Below, piece after piece: positions 45,943 to 55,368 of a stretch of 64,000 bases of DNA. Numbering within the stretch: the stretch's first letter is position 1; each line of letters opens with the position of its first letter. Made by a program: the position numbers and the translations under genes. This stretch comes from Aurantimonas marina. GTDB taxonomy: Bacteria > Pseudomonadota > Alphaproteobacteria > Rhizobiales > Rhizobiaceae. The stretch lies in assembly GCF_017183135.1 (NCBI RefSeq), contig NZ_JADDXW010000003.1, positions 1 through 64,000 on the forward strand. Direction: 5' to 3'. The notes under the pieces are model-generated. The model saw only the letters and a program-made list of their open reading frames with translations, made no database searches and was not told the DNA's origin.

Positions 45943-48500
45943 GCGAGACCGCATTCGGCAGGCCCGGCGTTACCGGCGCCACCCATCAGGATCAGGAGGA
46001 CGAGGCGGTCCGGCGCGGTCAGGAAGAGCGCTTGGCCAAGGCCTGGGAGACGCCCAAGGGTTGGCGCTACTGGTCGGCGGTGAACAACACCGAGGTGGGG
46101 ATCTGGTACACCGCGACGGCCTTCGCCTTCATGCTGTTCGCCGGCGTGCTCGGCCTGATGATCCGCGTGCAGCTCAGCGTTCCGGACAACGACTTCCTGT
46201 CGGCGAATTTCTACAATCAGGTCTACACGCTGCATGGCACGGTGATGATGTTCCTGTTCGCCGTGCCGATCTTCGAGGCCGTGGCGATCGTCATCCTGCC
46301 GCAGATGCTGGGCGCGCGGGATCTGCCTTTTCCGCGCCTCTCGGCCTTCGGTTATTGGTGTTTCCTGATCGGCGGCATCTTCGTCACCGGTTCGATCTTC
46401 TTCGACGCAGCGCCCTCCGGCGGCTGGTTCATGTATCCGCCGCTGTCCACTCAGGAGCGCTTCACGCCGGGCTATGGTCCCGACATCTGGCTGCTCGGCC
46501 TTTCCTTCATCGAGGTCGCCTCGATCGCGGCGGCGGTGGAGCTGATCGTCGGCACGTTGAAGTGCCGGCCGCCCGGCATGCGGCTCAATCTGATGCCGCT
46601 TTATGCCTGGTACGTGCTGGTCGTCGCCGGGATGATCCTGTTCGCCTTTCCGCCGCTGATCGCCGGCGACATCCTGTTCGAGCTGGAGCGGCTGTTCGGC
46701 TGGCCGTTCTTCGATCCCGAGCGCGGCGGCGACCCGATGCTGTGGCAGCACCTATTCTGGATTTTCGGCCACCCGGAGGTCTACATCGTTTTCTTGCCGG
46801 CGATCGCGCTGCTGGCGATGATCGTTCCCACTTTCGCCCAGCGCCCGATCCTTGGCTATTCCTGGATCGTGCTCGCCGCCGTCGGCACCGGCTTCCTGTC
46901 GTTCGGCCTGTGGGCCCACCACATGTTCACCACCGGCCTGCCGGCGATTTCGCTCGGCTTCTTCTCGGCCGCCTCCGAGGCGGTGGCGATCCCGACCGGC
47001 GTTCAGATCTTCGTGTTTCTGGCGACGCTCCTGACCGGCCGGGTGATCTATCGGGTACCGATGCTGTTCGTCTCCGGCGCGCTGGCGATCTTCGTGCTCG
47101 GCGGGCTCACCGGCGTCATGGTCGCGCTCGCGCCCTTCGACTGGCAGGCCCACGATACCTATTTCGTCGTCGGGCATCTTCATTACGTCCTCATCGGCGG
47201 CATGCTCTTTCCGGTCGTCGCCGGGGTCTATTATTTCTGGCCGATGCTGTCGGGACGAAAGCTCTCCGACGGTCTCGGCAAGATCGCCTTCTGGCTGATG
47301 TTCGTCGGCTTCAACGTGGCTTTCCTGCCGATGCACTGGTCCGGCCTGATGGGCATGCCCCGCCGCATCTGGACTTATCCCGTCGACATCGGCCTCGAAA
47401 TCCCCAATCTGATCTCCTCGGTCGGCGCCTTCATCTTCGCCGCCGGCTTCCTCATCGTCGTCTTCGACGTCGTGCGGCCGAGCCGCCATCTGCCCCGTGC
47501 CGAACGCAACGTCTGGAATGCCGGCACGCTGGAATGGCTGGCCGAGACCGAGGACAAGGCCTGGGGGGTGCGCTCGATCCCGCTCGTTACCACCCGCTAT
47601 CCGCTGTGGGAGCAGCCGAACTTCATGGAAGACGTCGACATGGGACGCTTCTACTTGCCCGACGCGGAGGAGATGAAGCGCGAGACGATGGTTACCGGCG
47701 TCCTCGACGCGACCCCCGGACAGTGTCTGCGGGTTCCCGGTCCGACCTTCATGACCATGTGGGCGGCGATCTTCCTCGGCGCGGTGTTCATCTTCGCGAC
47801 TTTCCACTGGTGGCTGGCGACCATCGCGGCGATGGTGCTGGCGATCGCCGCAATTCTCGTCTGGTTGTGGCGCGGCACCGCCATCATCCCGGAGAAACCG
47901 GACAAGGATGTCGGTCGCGGACTGACGCTGCCGCTTTACCTGTCGGGACCGAAATCCGTCGGCTGGTGGGCGATGTTCATCACCATGGTCGGCGACGGCA
48001 CGGCCTTCTTGTCGCTGGTGTTCGGCTATTTCTTCTTCTTCACGATCCAAGAGGAATTTCCGCCGGCCGGCGTCGAGGGACCCGGGCTCGTCTGGCCGCT
48101 GGTGGCGCTGGCCCTCTTCGCGGGAGGATGGATCGCCGCCCGCCTCGCGCTAAAGATCAACCGCGCCGGTTCGCTAAGCATGGCGCGGGCGCTGATGGGC
48201 GGCGGTGCCATGCTGGCCCTTGCAGGCGGCGCCGCGCTGGTCTGGGCGCCTTACGTCACAGGCCTCGATCCGGTCACCCACGTCTATCCGGCGACGGTCT
48301 GGGTGCTGGTCATCTGGACCGCCGTCCATGGCGCTGTCGGTGCACTGATGCTCGGCTATTGCCTGGCGCGGTCGCTCGCTGGTCGGCTGACGCCGGTCTA
48401 CGACATCGATATCGCCAATGTCGCACTCTATTGGCACTTCCTGGCCGCGACGGCGTTGATCACCGTTGCGATCATCGCGCTGTTTCCGCTGGCGGTCTGA
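45939..48500 (+). CDS. Fused cytochrome c oxidase subunits I and III
   Basis: An 853-residue fusion. The first about 570 residues are subunit I: haem-ligand histidines in VYTLHGTVMMF and VVGHLHYVLIGG, the copper-B motif WIFGHPEVYI (with the glutamate typical of A1-type oxidases) and LWAHHMFTTG. After a linker of about 100 residues the subunit III part starts (PKSVGWWAMFITMVGDGTAFLSLVFGYFFFF). The complex reduces oxygen to water and pumps protons in the inner membrane. It starts in the stop of the subunit II gene (ATGA). Confidence 0.94.
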   Translation: MSETAFGRPGVTGATHQDQEDEAVRRGQEERLAKAWETPKGWRYWSAVNNTEVGIWYTATAFAFMLFAGVLGLMIRVQLSVPDNDFLSANFYNQVYTLHGTVMMFLFAVPIFEAVAIVILPQMLGARDLPFPRLSAFGYWCFLIGGIFVTGSIFFDAAPSGGWFMYPPLSTQERFTPGYGPDIWLLGLSFIEVASIAAAVELIVGTLKCRPPGMRLNLMPLYAWYVLVVAGMILFAFPPLIAGDILFELERLFGWPFFDPERGGDPMLWQHLFWIFGHPEVYIVFLPAIALLAMIVPTFAQRPILGYSWIVLAAVGTGFLSFGLWAHHMFTTGLPAISLGFFSAASEAVAIPTGVQIFVFLATLLTGRVIYRVPMLFVSGALAIFVLGGLTGVMVALAPFDWQAHDTYFVVGHLHYVLIGGMLFPVVAGVYYFWPMLSGRKLSDGLGKIAFWLMFVGFNVAFLPMHWSGLMGMPRRIWTYPVDIGLEIPNLISSVGAFIFAAGFLIVVFDVVRPSRHLPRAERNVWNAGTLEWLAETEDKAWGVRSIPLVTTRYPLWEQPNFMEDVDMGRFYLPDAEEMKRETMVTGVLDATPGQCLRVPGPTFMTMWAAIFLGAVFIFATFHWWLATIAAMVLAIAAILVWLWRGTAIIPEKPDKDVGRGLTLPLYLSGPKSVGWWAMFITMVGDGTAFLSLVFGYFFFFTIQEEFPPAGVEGPGLVWPLVALALFAGGWIAARLALKINRAGSLSMARALMGGGAMLALAGGAALVWAPYVTGLDPVTHVYPATVWVLVIWTAVHGAVGALMLGYCLARSLAGRLTPVYDIDIANVALYWHFLAATALITVAIIALFPLAV

Positions 48501-48510
48501 GGAGACGGCG

Positions 48511-48891
48511 ATGCAAACCGACGGCCAAACTCGCGACAATCTCTGGACATTGATCACCCCGCCGACGGTTTGGGCGCTACATTTTCTCATCTCCTATGTG
48601 CTCGCAGCCTATGCATGCGCTCCCAATATGCGCGTTTTCGAAACTATCGGCGGGATGCGGGTCGTCATCGCGATCGTCACCGTCCTCGCGCTAGGCCTCA
48701 TTGCCCTCGTCTTCCGGCGGGCGTACCGCGAATGGCGCGCCGATGGCGGCGGCGGCTTTCACCATGAGAAAGATAGCGAGGCCGGGCGGGAGCGTTTTCT
48801 GGAGTTCTCCACAGTACTGCTCGCCGCGCTCTCCTTCGTCGCGGTTCTCTTCGTCGCCCTACCCGTGTTGATCAATGTGGATTGCCGATGA
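48511..48891 (+). CDS. Small membrane protein of the oxidase operon
   Basis: A 126-residue protein with three hydrophobic helices (TVWALHFLISYVLAAYACA, MRVVIAIVTVLALGLIALVF and VLLAALSFVAVLFVALPVLINV). It lies between the fused oxidase gene and the CtaG gene; it starts 10 bases after the former (GGAG ribosome site) and overlaps the latter by four bases. Its position suggests an accessory or assembly role, perhaps like a subunit IV, but no family is recognised with certainty. Confidence 0.75.
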   Translation: MQTDGQTRDNLWTLITPPTVWALHFLISYVLAAYACAPNMRVFETIGGMRVVIAIVTVLALGLIALVFRRAYREWRADGGGGFHHEKDSEAGRERFLEFSTVLLAALSFVAVLFVALPVLINVDCR

Positions 48892-49595
48892 GCACCGTTG
48901 CGCCAACCCTCACCGGGCACGCCCCGGCCCCGATCTCTGCTGCATCCCGGTCCGCAACCCGTCGCTTCTGGCCGCTGGCCGTCGGTGCCTTGTTGCTGGT
49001 GCTGCTGTGGTTCGGGCCACTGCCGGAGGCCGCCCGAGGCTCGTTCGCAGCCCATATGACGCTGCATATGGGCGTCGTCGCCCTCGCCGCGCCGCTTCTC
49101 GGCCTGGGGTTGTCGCGCGCCGTGCCAACGCTTGTTTCAGGGATGCCGTCGGCGGTGGCGATCGTCGCCTCGCTGGTCGAGTTCATCGCGGTCTGGAGCT
49201 GGCATGCGCCGGCGCTGCACGATGCGGCGCGGACTGAAGCATCGGTCTTCGCCATGGAACAGGCCTCGTTTGTCGCGGCCGGTGTTCTTCTCTGGGTCGG
49301 CGCCATCGGGGCGGCGGGCGACGGCCGACCAGTCGCACGGGCGACGGGCGTCGTGGCCTTGCTGGTCACCTCGATGCACATGACGCTGCTGGGGGCTCTG
49401 CTGCTGTTCGCGCCCCGACCGCTCTACGCCTGCGCCGAACTCTGTTCGCCGGCCGCCGCCCTGACGCCGCTGGGTGACCAGCAACTCGGCGGAGTCCTGA
49501 TGTTGCTCATCGGTGGCGCGGCCTATCTGGCGGGGGGATTGGCGCTGCTCGCCTCGATCCTGCGCGAGGACGCGCCCAGCGGTGGGACCGGCTGA
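48888..49595 (+). CDS. CtaG-type (Caa3_CtaG family) oxidase assembly protein
   Basis: A 235-residue polytopic membrane protein of the family linked with caa3 oxidases. AAHMTLHMGVVALAAPLLGLGLS, AVWSWHAPALHDAARTEASVFAMEQASFVAAGVLLW, TSMHMTLLGALLLFAPRPLYACAELC and GGVLMLLIGGAAYLAGGLALLA are the typical His-rich helices, thought to help copper-B delivery. Start ATG 48888 overlaps the preceding stop; the next gene begins in its last stop base (TGATG). Confidence 0.88.
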   Translation: MSTVAPTLTGHAPAPISAASRSATRRFWPLAVGALLLVLLWFGPLPEAARGSFAAHMTLHMGVVALAAPLLGLGLSRAVPTLVSGMPSAVAIVASLVEFIAVWSWHAPALHDAARTEASVFAMEQASFVAAGVLLWVGAIGAAGDGRPVARATGVVALLVTSMHMTLLGALLLFAPRPLYACAELCSPAAALTPLGDQQLGGVLMLLIGGAAYLAGGLALLASILREDAPSGGTG

Positions 49596-50890
49596 TGCGT
49601 ATCGACTTCATCCTCACCTGGAAGAAGCTTCTTCTCGCCGCGATCGGCGCCGTCGTGCTGGCCTTCGCCTTCAGCCTTTCCGGCATGATCTCTATCGCCG
49701 CGTCGTCGGGTCACTTCGCGCCGGTCGGTTGGTTCTTGAACTGGTCGATGCGCAATGCCGTCGCGCGGCAGTCGCTGACGATTTCCGTTCCCGAGAACAT
49801 CGACCTCGACGACCCGGCCTTGGTTCAACGTGCGGCAGGACATTTCGCCACCGGCTGCGCACCCTGCCATGGCGCGCCAGGTGTGCCGCAGTCTCCCGTC
49901 TCCCTGTCGATGACGCCGCATCCGCCCCGGTTGTCGGGACGGATCGAGGACTGGAAAGACCGGGAGTTGTTCTGGCTCGTCAAAAACGGTCTCAAATATA
50001 CCGGCATGCCGTCCTGGGCGACCCAGGAGCGGAATGACGAGATCTGGGCGCAGGTCGCCTTCCTGCGCGCGCTGCCGGAGATGACGGCCGAGCGCTACGC
50101 CGAGCTGGCCCTCGGCGGACAACGCGGTGGCGAACCACAGGAGGTCGGCGGCGAAACCTTGGCCGGGCTCGACGGCATCTTCGAGAACGCGCTGGCGGAT
50201 TGCGCCCGGTGTCATGGGCGCGACGGCCTCGGCCAGGGCGCCAAGGATGCCGCCGGTGCCTTCCCGGTCATCGCCGGGCAGCCGGAGGCCTATCTTCTGG
50301 CAACGCTCAGGGCCTATTCCGACGGCTTCCGCCATTCCGGCCTGATGCAGCCGCCGGCCAAGCGCTATGACGATGCCACGCTGACCGCGCTCGCAAAATG
50401 GTATGCTGGCCAACCGGTGGCGCGCGATTCCCGTGAGCCGAGCGAGAGCCCCGCCCCGGCCGGTCAGATCTCCGAGGCCGAAGCGGAACCGACAGTCGCG
50501 ATGGCCGACGGCATTCCGGCGCAGATCTTTCCGCCCGACACACGCAGCGGAAATGCCGTCGTCTCTACTGCGGCGGCAGGCGGCTTGCCCGAAAACCCCG
50601 AGGCGATGCGCGATCTCGGACGAAAGATCGCGCTGGAGGGACTTCCGGCCCGCAAGATCCCCTCCTGCGAGAGCTGCCACGGCGCCGAGGGTCGCGCCAA
50701 GAACCCGCATTATCCCTATCTCGGCGGTCAGCCGGAATGGTACGCGCGGACGCATCTGGAACTGTGGAAGGAAGGCACGCGCGGTGGTACGGAATTTTCC
50801 CACCTGATGACGCCGATCGCGCGGAACATGAGCGAGGGACAGATCGCCGCGGTCGCCGCTTGGTATGCCGAGCAACCCACCGGCCGATGA
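49595..50890 (+). CDS. Membrane-anchored three-haem cytochrome c
   Basis: A 431-residue protein with one N-terminal membrane anchor (LLLAAIGAVVLAFAFSLSG) and three c-type haem sites: CAPCH (about residue 89), CARCH (about 201) and CESCH (about 352). Methionine ligands are likely in YTGMPSW and nearby. The first domain resembles small cytochromes c and the other two form a tandem. As last gene of the oxidase operon it probably carries electrons to the copper-A/cytochrome c subunit II, making a soluble cytochrome c unnecessary. Coupling to the CtaG gene supports this. Confidence 0.88.
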   Translation: MRIDFILTWKKLLLAAIGAVVLAFAFSLSGMISIAASSGHFAPVGWFLNWSMRNAVARQSLTISVPENIDLDDPALVQRAAGHFATGCAPCHGAPGVPQSPVSLSMTPHPPRLSGRIEDWKDRELFWLVKNGLKYTGMPSWATQERNDEIWAQVAFLRALPEMTAERYAELALGGQRGGEPQEVGGETLAGLDGIFENALADCARCHGRDGLGQGAKDAAGAFPVIAGQPEAYLLATLRAYSDGFRHSGLMQPPAKRYDDATLTALAKWYAGQPVARDSREPSESPAPAGQISEAEAEPTVAMADGIPAQIFPPDTRSGNAVVSTAAAGGLPENPEAMRDLGRKIALEGLPARKIPSCESCHGAEGRAKNPHYPYLGGQPEWYARTHLELWKEGTRGGTEFSHLMTPIARNMSEGQIAAVAAWYAEQPTGR

Positions 50891-50954
50891 ACCCCTTCGC
50901 CGCCAAAGCGCGTCCCAGCCCCCGCACCCATGAAAGACCGATGGATGAACCCTG

Positions 50955-51377
50955 ATGGATAGCGGCGCCGCAGCAGAGCAATGGGAGAGCCGGATGGCGC
51001 CCGGACTCGACGTGATCGAGGCGATCGCGGTCAAGGCCTATGCCGAACTGCCGGAGGAGTTCCGGACGCTCTCCGGCGAGATTCGCTTTTACGTCGCGGA
51101 CTTTCCCGACGACGACGTGATCCGCGAGATGGAGCTGCAAAGCCCGTTCGACATTCTCGGCCTGTTCGAGGGCCGCGCCATCGGGGATATCGACAGCCCG
51201 GTCACCGGCGAGATGCCCAACCGCATCCTCCTCTACCGCCGGCCGATCCTCGATTATTGGGCCGAGCACGAGGAGACGCTGGGCACCCTCGTCTCGCATG
51301 TGTTGATCCACGAGATTGGCCATCATTTCGGCCTGTCGGACGACGACATGGAAGCGCTCGAAGCGAGCGTCGCCTGA
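50955..51377 (+). CDS. Minimal zincin metallopeptidase family protein
   Basis: A 140-residue protein of the small zincin family found in most Alphaproteobacteria. The zinc motif is HEIGHHFGLSDDDME near the C-terminus, with GRAIGDIDSPVTGEMPNRILLYRRPIL in the middle. It probably cleaves or modifies an unknown peptide in the cytoplasm. ATG 50955 follows the oxidase operon after 64 bases, likely with separate control. Confidence 0.9.
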   Translation: MDSGAAAEQWESRMAPGLDVIEAIAVKAYAELPEEFRTLSGEIRFYVADFPDDDVIREMELQSPFDILGLFEGRAIGDIDSPVTGEMPNRILLYRRPILDYWAEHEETLGTLVSHVLIHEIGHHFGLSDDDMEALEASVA

Positions 51378-51408
51378 ACCGACGCGCAGCCGCCGACCGT
51401 TTCGTGTG

Positions 51409-51675
51409 TCAGTCGCGGCTGACGAACTTGTTGAAGTTCGGGTTATCGCCAGAGGGATCGATCAGCAGCGCCAGGCGATTCTGCTCGAACGCCTCGAAAA
51501 AACGGTCCCAGTCGATTTCCTCGAGGCCTTCGTCGTCGCGCCCATGGTCGACACGGAGAATACCCGGTCCGCCCTCGCCGTTCTCGGTGGCAGCGACCAT
51601 GGCCGGCTTGCCGCCTGTCTTCTTCGCCCAAGCCCGAATCTCATCGTGATCGGTGATCTTCTCGGCGGATGCCAT
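51409..51675 (-). CDS. Conserved small acidic protein
   Basis: An 88-residue acidic protein: MASAEKITDHDEIRAWAKKTGGKPAMVAATENG, then GILRVDHGRDDEGLEEIDWDRFFEAFEQNRLALLID. Similar short proteins are widespread and sometimes mislabelled as glucan branching enzyme; no catalytic function is known. It converges with the metallopeptidase gene, with 31 bases between the stops. Start ATG 51675 is preferred over 51690 because MASAEKITDHDEI is the conserved beginning. Confidence 0.75.
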   Translation of the reverse strand: MASAEKITDHDEIRAWAKKTGGKPAMVAATENGEGGPGILRVDHGRDDEGLEEIDWDRFFEAFEQNRLALLIDPSGDNPNFNKFVSRD

Positions 51676-51800
51676 AGCGCAATCTCCCAATGTTCCTTTA
51701 ACCGGGAGACGCGGCGAGGTCGTCGGACGTTCCGTCGCGCGCGCCGCGCCGGCCGAGAAATTTCGTCAGCCGGCCACCGGCGGCGAAATCGCTGTTGCGC

Positions 51801-52007
51801 CTACTGTTCGCCGAGATTCAGCGCCGGGTCATATTTTTCGCCCGCGACGGTCTTCACCACGGCCTGGCCGCAGCGCATCGCGCCCATCGCCGCGTCATAG
51901 GCGTAGGTCGGCGAGCCGTGCAGATCCCAGCCCTTGGAGAGCGCCAAGGAGACTTTGTGGCAGAAGGCGGAATCATCCGGCCCCGACAGGAAACGGTAGA
52001 GCTTCAT
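51801..52007 (-). CDS. DUF1737 domain protein
   Basis: A 68-residue protein matching DUF1737: MKLYRFLSGPDDSAFCHKVSLALSKGWDLHGSPTYAYDAAMGAMRCGQAVVK. Function unknown. Its start overlaps the stop of the CitE-like lyase gene (52004-52007), so the two are translated together, an arrangement that recurs in related genomes as far as I recall. Confidence 0.85.
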   Translation of the reverse strand: MKLYRFLSGPDDSAFCHKVSLALSKGWDLHGSPTYAYDAAMGAMRCGQAVVKTVAGEKYDPALNLGEQ

Positions 52008-52900
52008 CGCGCCGCCTCACGCTCGGCGATCGCGTCGCGCATCGCCAGCAGCTTTTGAGATTGCTTGAGATGCAGCCGCTCGACCATGCGTCCCTCGATC
52101 TGCAGCACGCCCTTGTCGGCGTTATCGGCCTTGGCAAAGGCGGCGACGAGCCGCTCGGCCCAGGCGATGGCCGCCGGGTCGGGCGAGTAGGCGGCGTTCG
52201 CGCCCTCGATTTGCGACGGATGGATCAGCGTCTTGCCGTCGAAGCCCAGCCGTCGGCCCGCCGCGCATTCGGCGGTGAACCCCCCCTCATCGTGGAAATT
52301 GGCATAGGGACCGTCGAGCACCGCCAATCCATAGGCTTTCGCCGCCACGATGATCTGCATGATCCAGGGCAGCAGTTCGGCCCGGTCGGGACCCGGATCG
52401 ATGCCGGTGGCGAGCGCAATGTCATAAGGGCCGACCATCAGGGCCGTCACCCGCATGTCGCGTCCGGCGGCCGCGAGCTTGCCCACGTCGAGGATGCCGA
52501 GCGGCGTCTCGATCATCGCCCAGAGCTTGACGCTGTCCGGCGCCCCCGCCTCCGCCAGCGTATCGACGACCTGCCGAAGCGTCTCCACCGTCTCGACCTT
52601 GGGAAGCAGGACGGCGTCGACGCCGGCTTTCGCCGCCATCCGCAGGTCGCCCGTGCCCCATTGCGTGTCGAGCGCGTTGACCCGGATAATGCGCTCGCCG
52701 GCGAAACCGTCGGAGCGCAGATGCGTCGCCAGTCTCTCGCGGGCGTCCTCCTTCTCGCGTGGACCGGCGGAGTCCTCCAGATCGTAGATCAGGGCGTCGG
52801 CGGCGAGGCCGGCGGATTTTTCCAGCGCGCGAGGATTGGCGGCGGGGACGAACAGAAGCGAGCGGCGGGGGCGCAATGATGTCATCATGGCGGAACTCAT
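52004..52900 (-). CDS. HpcH/HpaI aldolase / CitE-like CoA ester lyase
   Basis: A 298-residue enzyme of the citrate-lyase beta family. RPRRSLLFVPAANPRALEKSAGLAADALIYDLEDS is the family start, RIIRVNALDTQWGTGDL and AVLLPKVETVETLRQV give substrate and metal binding, and GFDGKTLIHPSQI is the C-terminal motif. Members cleave or form malyl- or citramalyl-CoA and related esters; the exact substrate is open. Start ATG 52900, with 52888 or 52885 as alternatives. Divergent from leuD. Confidence 0.88.
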   Translation of the reverse strand: MSSAMMTSLRPRRSLLFVPAANPRALEKSAGLAADALIYDLEDSAGPREKEDARERLATHLRSDGFAGERIIRVNALDTQWGTGDLRMAAKAGVDAVLLPKVETVETLRQVVDTLAEAGAPDSVKLWAMIETPLGILDVGKLAAAGRDMRVTALMVGPYDIALATGIDPGPDRAELLPWIMQIIVAAKAYGLAVLDGPYANFHDEGGFTAECAAGRRLGFDGKTLIHPSQIEGANAAYSPDPAAIAWAERLVAAFAKADNADKGVLQIEGRMVERLHLKQSQKLLAMRDAIAEREAAR

Positions 52901-53018
52901 CGCCGATTCAGGCGAAACAGGCAATCGCTCCGGGGCGCAAAACTCTTCGGAGTTTGCGCGCACGAACCGAAATGCTATTCCACCGCGCGACAATCCGAGA
53001 GCATGAAGGACGACGGCA

Positions 53019-53624
53019 ATGCAAAAATTCGACAGATTGACCGGGATCGCTGCCCCCTTGCCGATCGTCAATGTCGACACCGACATGATCATTCCGAAGG
53101 ATTATCTGAAGACGATCCTGCGCACCGGCCTCGGCACGGGTCTGTTCGCCGAGCCGCGCTACAATGAGGACGGCTCGGAGAACCCCGATTTCGTTCTCAA
53201 CCAGCCGGCCTATCGCAACGCCCAAATCCTCGTCGCGGGCGACAATTTCGGCTGCGGCTCGTCGCGCGAGCACGCGCCCTGGGCGCTTTTGGACTTCGGC
53301 ATCCGCTGCGTGATTTCCACGTCCTTCGCCGACATCTTCTACAACAACTGCTTCAAGAACGGCATTCTGCCGATCCGCGTCACGCCGGAACAGCTCGATC
53401 TGCTGATGGACGACGCCGAGCGCGGCTCGAACGCGCGCCTCACCATCGATCTGGAGACGCAGACGATCGCAGGCCCCGATGGCGGCGAGATCTCCTTCGA
53501 GATCGACCCGTTCCGCAAGCACTGCCTCCTCAACGGGCTCGACGATATCGGCCTGACCATGGAGAAGGCTGGCTCGATCGCCAGCTACGAGACCAAGCTG
53601 GCCGAACGCCGTCCCTGGGCCTGA
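53019..53624 (+). CDS. leuD: 3-isopropylmalate dehydratase small subunit
   Basis: A 201-residue swivel-domain subunit which with LeuC isomerises 2- to 3-isopropylmalate in leucine synthesis. Signatures: [48 protein letters not shown] and [18 protein letters not shown]. The large subunit leuC is not in the window. leuB, the next step of the pathway, lies 8.3 kb downstream with accessory genes in between. Confidence 0.95.
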   Translation: MQKFDRLTGIAAPLPIVNVDTDMIIPKDYLKTILRTGLGTGLFAEPRYNEDGSENPDFVLNQPAYRNAQILVAGDNFGCGSSREHAPWALLDFGIRCVISTSFADIFYNNCFKNGILPIRVTPEQLDLLMDDAERGSNARLTIDLETQTIAGPDGGEISFEIDPFRKHCLLNGLDDIGLTMEKAGSIASYETKLAERRPWA

Positions 53625-53646
53625 GGCGGCGGCGACGGCTCCTCCC

Positions 53647-55210
53647 TTACGGGATGTCAGTCACCTCCTCGTATATTTCTTCGAAGGCCGAGATCTCCTC
53701 GGCCTTCAGCTTTCCGAGCTCCTTGTCCACGGCACGGCGGCTTAAACGGCCGTTGCCCTGTCGAAGGAAGTGGAACAGTAGGTCGATCGTTTTCTCCGGC
53801 ATGTCGATGATCTGGGTGGCGCGCTTGTGGAACTGATCTCGCGCTTCGAGAAAACGCAGTTCCTTCGGAAGGTCGTCGCTGATCGTGCGCTCAAGGCAGC
53901 CGAACAAGAATTCGGCGTGGCGGGTCGCGTCGAAGTAACGGTAGAAATCGGCGGTGTCGTTTCGGACCTCGATGTTCCCTTTTTCTGTCGGGGTCCAATC
54001 GATGAAGGGCAGAAGCGGTTTGGAGACGGATTCGAGGGTGGTGCGATATCTCAAAAGATCATCGAGAATAGCGTTGGAGATTGGGAAAATGATCTCGCGC
54101 GGCGTGTAGCCCCGATATGCCAAGACGTGATGGATCAAAAATCGATGGATGCGGCCGTTGCCATCCTCGAAGGGATGAATATAGACAAAACCGAAGGCCA
54201 GTGCCGCCGCCGCGAAGACGGGATGGTACTGGCTGTCCTCGCTCCGGATATCGTACTGTATCAACCCTTCCAGAAGATCCGGCAGGTCTTCCGGCCTCGC
54301 GCTGATGTGCTCGGGCACTGGCTCGGAAGAGGTCGCGGCTTCCCACGAATCCGCCTTCGCGCCTTACGCCCAACGTCACGAATCTGTCGTCGCCGATGAC
54401 CTCCCTTTGCAGATCGACCAAGGTCTCTACCTCAAGGTCGAACAGACCGGCTCGTCCGATGATGGCGCCCCAGCGTTCGAGCCGAGCGCGCGACGGCCGT
54501 TCCTTCTCAATTTCGAATGAGGCTTTGGAATCTGATAGAAGAAGGAAGGCAGCCGCCCGCGCGAGCACGTCCGGCGAGGCCTGCTTGATAAGCAATTCGG
54601 CCTTTTTCGACAGATCCTTCGCCAAGAAGCTATCGAGAACTTGCGTCCTGGCCACCAGCGGACAGAAGCACGAGGTCCCAGGAAGATTGTTCAGGATACG
54701 AAAGCGCTTTTCCCGGACGGGCTCTCGCCCCGTAAATTGATGTTTCCCATCGAGGATTGCGACGTAATTGCCTGTACGGCTGTCCGGGACCTGCAAACGT
54801 CGACCTAAGAGCCATTCGTAGATGAAGCCGAGCCGGCGCGCATAGCTGCTTCCAGGCTGTCGTCTGAGCGCCTCCTCCAACTCGGTAGAACCGATTTTGG
54901 AAAAAATGGCTTTCAGGATGAGGAGATTGAGCCCCTCGTTCTTCAACGCAAATACCAGATGGTCGAGAATCTCCTCGCCGGGCCAGCGAGGAGACGGATG
55001 CATGACCCATTGATTTTGCTTGATACGGGTTTGTCTATCTGCAACCGCATGGAGTTCGTAAGGTCGCGGCACCGAAAGCTCCAGCCGGTCGGTCAGCCAA
55101 GCATATCCGGCCATTCTGCCGGCCGTCGGCATGGGGCGGTCTTGGACGCTTTTCAAACGCACTGCCGGAGTCGCCCCACCGTTTATAGGAAGGCGTGGGT
55201 TTAGACCCAT
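53647..55210 (-). pseudogene. Fic family AMP-transferase gene broken by a frameshift
   Basis: Two overlapping minus-strand frames give one Fic protein. The first (55210 down) encodes the N-terminal part up to LGVRREGGFVGS, the conserved stretch before the Fic core. There the frame changes: the next family residues (PVPEHISARPEDLPDLLEGLI and the active motif HPFEDGNGRIHR) are in the other frame, which ends at 53647. The break is near 54333-54344, in GGAAGCCGCGACC, by one extra or two missing bases. Joined, the protein would have about 510 residues. As it stands the active site is not translated from the main start, so it is probably inactive; a sequencing error is the alternative. The region is less GC-rich than its surroundings. 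Confidence 0.8.
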
Positions 55211-55368
55211 CTTGTTATAAACGCAACATTCCTTCTACAAATGTCGGCTTTTGGATTTTTTTGTTACAGCCTCATCCACCGTGAAAAGGACGAGTGAACA
55301 AAGGAACCCTCGACTTTTCGGACGATCATAACCCCTGCCGTAACGGCCATAGCGTCGCTGCCCGGCCT

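Noticed and set aside
46752-48050. 432-codon minus-strand frame inside the oxidase gene
   Set aside because: Composition is dominated by charged residues and it has no start context or family resemblance.
45791-48553. 920-codon plus-strand frame over the oxidase gene
   Set aside because: The overlapping frame gives a complete subunit I/III oxidase; the longer frame is Arg-rich noise and has no recognisable domain.
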